From: CAYHSR01 sp043821725
GTDB taxonomy: Bacteria; Patescibacteriota; Patescibacteriia; Magasanikbacterales; GWA2-37-8
NCBI GenBank assembly: GCA_043821725.1
Contig: JBDRCM010000034.1
Coordinates: 1 to 13,421 of the forward strand
Length of the DNA stretch: 13,421 nucleotides
Reading direction: 5' to 3'
Shown here: piece after piece, positions 12,718 through 13,421 of the stretch
Layout: the number at the start of each line of letters is the position of its first letter
Position numbering within the stretch: position 1 is the stretch's first letter
Notes under the pieces: generated by a model
Seen by the model: the letters and a program-made list of their open reading frames with translations, nothing else
Told to the model about the DNA's origin: nothing
Databases searched by the model: none
Position numbers and translations under genes: made by a program

Positions 12718-13032
12718 ATGAACATGGAACATGGGCCGGATATGGAAGAAATAAATGCCGCAATGAAAGCTGCGTCTGAAAATTGCGAAGGATCGTTAAA
12801 TCCAAATCTAAACGTTACCAAAGAGGAAATCAATAGTGCAATAGGTTTGGATAAAATTAGTCCATCAAAACACGCTCAAGCTGATGTTATTAAAATGGCT
12901 AAAGTACGAGAAAGAATTAGCGCTGATATAGATGAACAAGTGCAGGGTCTTGATGATCCTGGCGCTAAACCTATTGAATTAAGTAATGAATCCACTCAAA
13001 TAAGTGGTGTAGAAGCTGATAAAGCCGCTTAA
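12718..13032 (+). CDS. Small acidic protein of unknown function, partner of the coiled-coil gene
   Basis: This 104-residue, probably soluble protein matches no family I know. It contains two copies of a short motif, EEINAAM (10-16) and EEINSAI (36-42), and a charged helix around residues 53-76. Its start MNMEHG shares MEHG, and the DNA ATGGAACATGG, with residues 39-42 of the protein upstream, hinting at a small duplication or common ancestry. The ATG at 12724 is an alternative start. The terminator at 13045 closes the unit. Real coding is supported by the uninterrupted frame and its place between an operon gene and a terminator, but this is less certain than for the larger gene. Confidence 0.6.
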   Translation: MNMEHGPDMEEINAAMKAASENCEGSLNPNLNVTKEEINSAIGLDKISPSKHAQADVIKMAKVRERISADIDEQVQGLDDPGAKPIELSNESTQISGVEADKAA

Positions 13033-13044
13033 AACAAAAAAATT

Positions 13045-13069
13045 GGCTCGCTGACAAGCGAGCCTTTTT
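13045..13069 (+). terminator. Terminator of the coiled-coil gene pair
   Basis: GGCTCGCT (13045-13052) and AGCGAGCC (13057-13064) form a perfect 8-bp stem with the loop GACA, followed by five T. This is a textbook intrinsic terminator starting 12 bases after the stop codon. Confidence 0.92.
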
Positions 13070-13141
13070 AATTTGCAAAATTTTTTTTTTGAGTTTATAA
13101 TTAATTGATAATGAACTCATAGCATGTTTTTACATTATACC

Positions 13142-13256
13142 CATCCTGAGGGTCGCACTTGTCATCCTGAGTCCTTCGCTACGCTCGAGGATAAACTCTG
13201 AGAAGAATCCTTTAGATTTACAACCAGAGGGATCCTTCGCTTCGCTCAGGATGACA
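13142..13256. repeat. Dispersed inverted-repeat element
   Basis: TGTCATCCTGAG (13160-13171) and CTCAGGATGACA (13245-13256) are perfect 12-bp inverted arms. Inside them TCCTTCGCTACGCTC (13172-13186) and TCCTTCGCTTCGCTC (13233-13247) are near-identical direct copies. An extra CATCCTGAG lies at 13142-13150. The motif pair TCATCCTGAG with CTTCGCTNCGCTC is a sequence I have seen as an interspersed repeat in many unrelated bacterial genomes. It contains no gene and is probably a non-coding repeat of the REP or miniature-element kind. Confidence 0.7.
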
Positions 13257-13421
13257 GGCAGAAAAACGCTCAGGATGACAGGCAGAAAAACGCTCAGGAT
13301 GACAGGCAGAAAAACGATCAGGATGACAGGCAGAAAAACGATCAGGATGACAGGCAGAAAAACGATCAGGATGACAGGCAGAAAAACGATCAGGATGACA
13401 GGCAGAAAAACGATCAGGATG
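13247..13421. repeat. 24-bp tandem repeat array, cut by the window end
   Basis: Seven full units and a 7-base start of an eighth run head to tail, beginning at 13247. The unit is CAGGATGACAGGCAGAAAAA followed by CG and two more bases. The first two units end CGCT and the next five end CGAT; otherwise they are identical. The first unit starts inside the right arm of the inverted-repeat element, so the array seems to have grown from its end. With no spacers it is not a CRISPR. Because 24 is divisible by three, several frames stay open, but I see no start or gene that uses them. Confidence 0.95.

Noticed and set aside
5596..13138. Shared 15-mer ATGTTTTTACATTAT at 5596-5610 and 13124-13138
   Set aside because: It is low-complexity A/T sequence, one copy overlaps a stop codon, and a chance match in a window of this composition is plausible.
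13247..13421. Repeat array as a CRISPR
   Set aside because: The 24-bp units join directly with no variable spacers, the unit is not palindromic in the usual way, and no cas gene is nearby.

Overview
The window looks like a chromosomal segment of a small-genome, low-GC bacterium, most likely a member of the Candidate Phyla Radiation (Patescibacteria, Parcubacteria-like). This is inferred from the mix of conserved housekeeping genes and short two-helix membrane proteins of unknown function, genes packed with few bases between them, tRNA genes mostly without an encoded CCA, and start codons that almost all lack a Shine-Dalgarno sequence. The lineage is an inference, not a database result.

Layout. 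Positions 1-202 are non-coding and hold a perfect 28-bp palindrome. A minus-strand tRNA-Ile with the uncommon anticodon UAU follows (203-275). From 397 to 4890 runs a plus-strand block: a PAP2 lipid-pyrophosphate phosphatase, a sugar-1-phosphate nucleotidyltransferase, the lytic transglycosylase MltG, the queuosine enzyme QueA, a two-helix membrane protein and an AlkD-type DNA glycosylase. The last five are nearly contiguous or overlapping and probably form one operon. Next come two small ribbon-helix-helix-like proteins (4989-5495), the only genes here with strong Shine-Dalgarno sites, preceded by a perfect dyad.

From 5607 to 9963 everything is on the minus strand: gyrB, then secE-nusG-rplK from a perfect consensus promoter, then a YhhQ-type queuosine-precursor transporter. 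gyrB carries a lysine-rich tail of about 62 residues and an acidic linker. rplK is closed by a terminator and is not followed by rplA. A divergent promoter serves tRNA-Val(CAC) and a second two-helix membrane protein. tRNA-Arg(GCG) comes next, trailed by a compact predicted RNA structure and a terminator. A separate promoter then leads into a short Shine-Dalgarno/micro-ORF/hairpin unit. Finally a strong promoter drives a 465-residue coiled-coil protein and a 104-residue companion, both unrecognised. The window ends in a dispersed inverted-repeat element that runs into an array of 24-bp tandem repeats cut by the window edge.

Common threads. PAP2 phosphatase, nucleotidyltransferase and MltG all fit cell-envelope precursor metabolism. 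QueA plus the YhhQ transporter suggest queuosine made from an imported precursor. The tRNA-Ile(UAU) and tRNA-Arg(GCG) genes would let the cell decode AUA and CGU/CGC without lysidine or inosine modification. I see no defence system, phage or transposase. The least explained items are the RNA structure behind tRNA-Arg, the micro-ORF unit, the ribbon-helix-helix pair and the coiled-coil gene pair.
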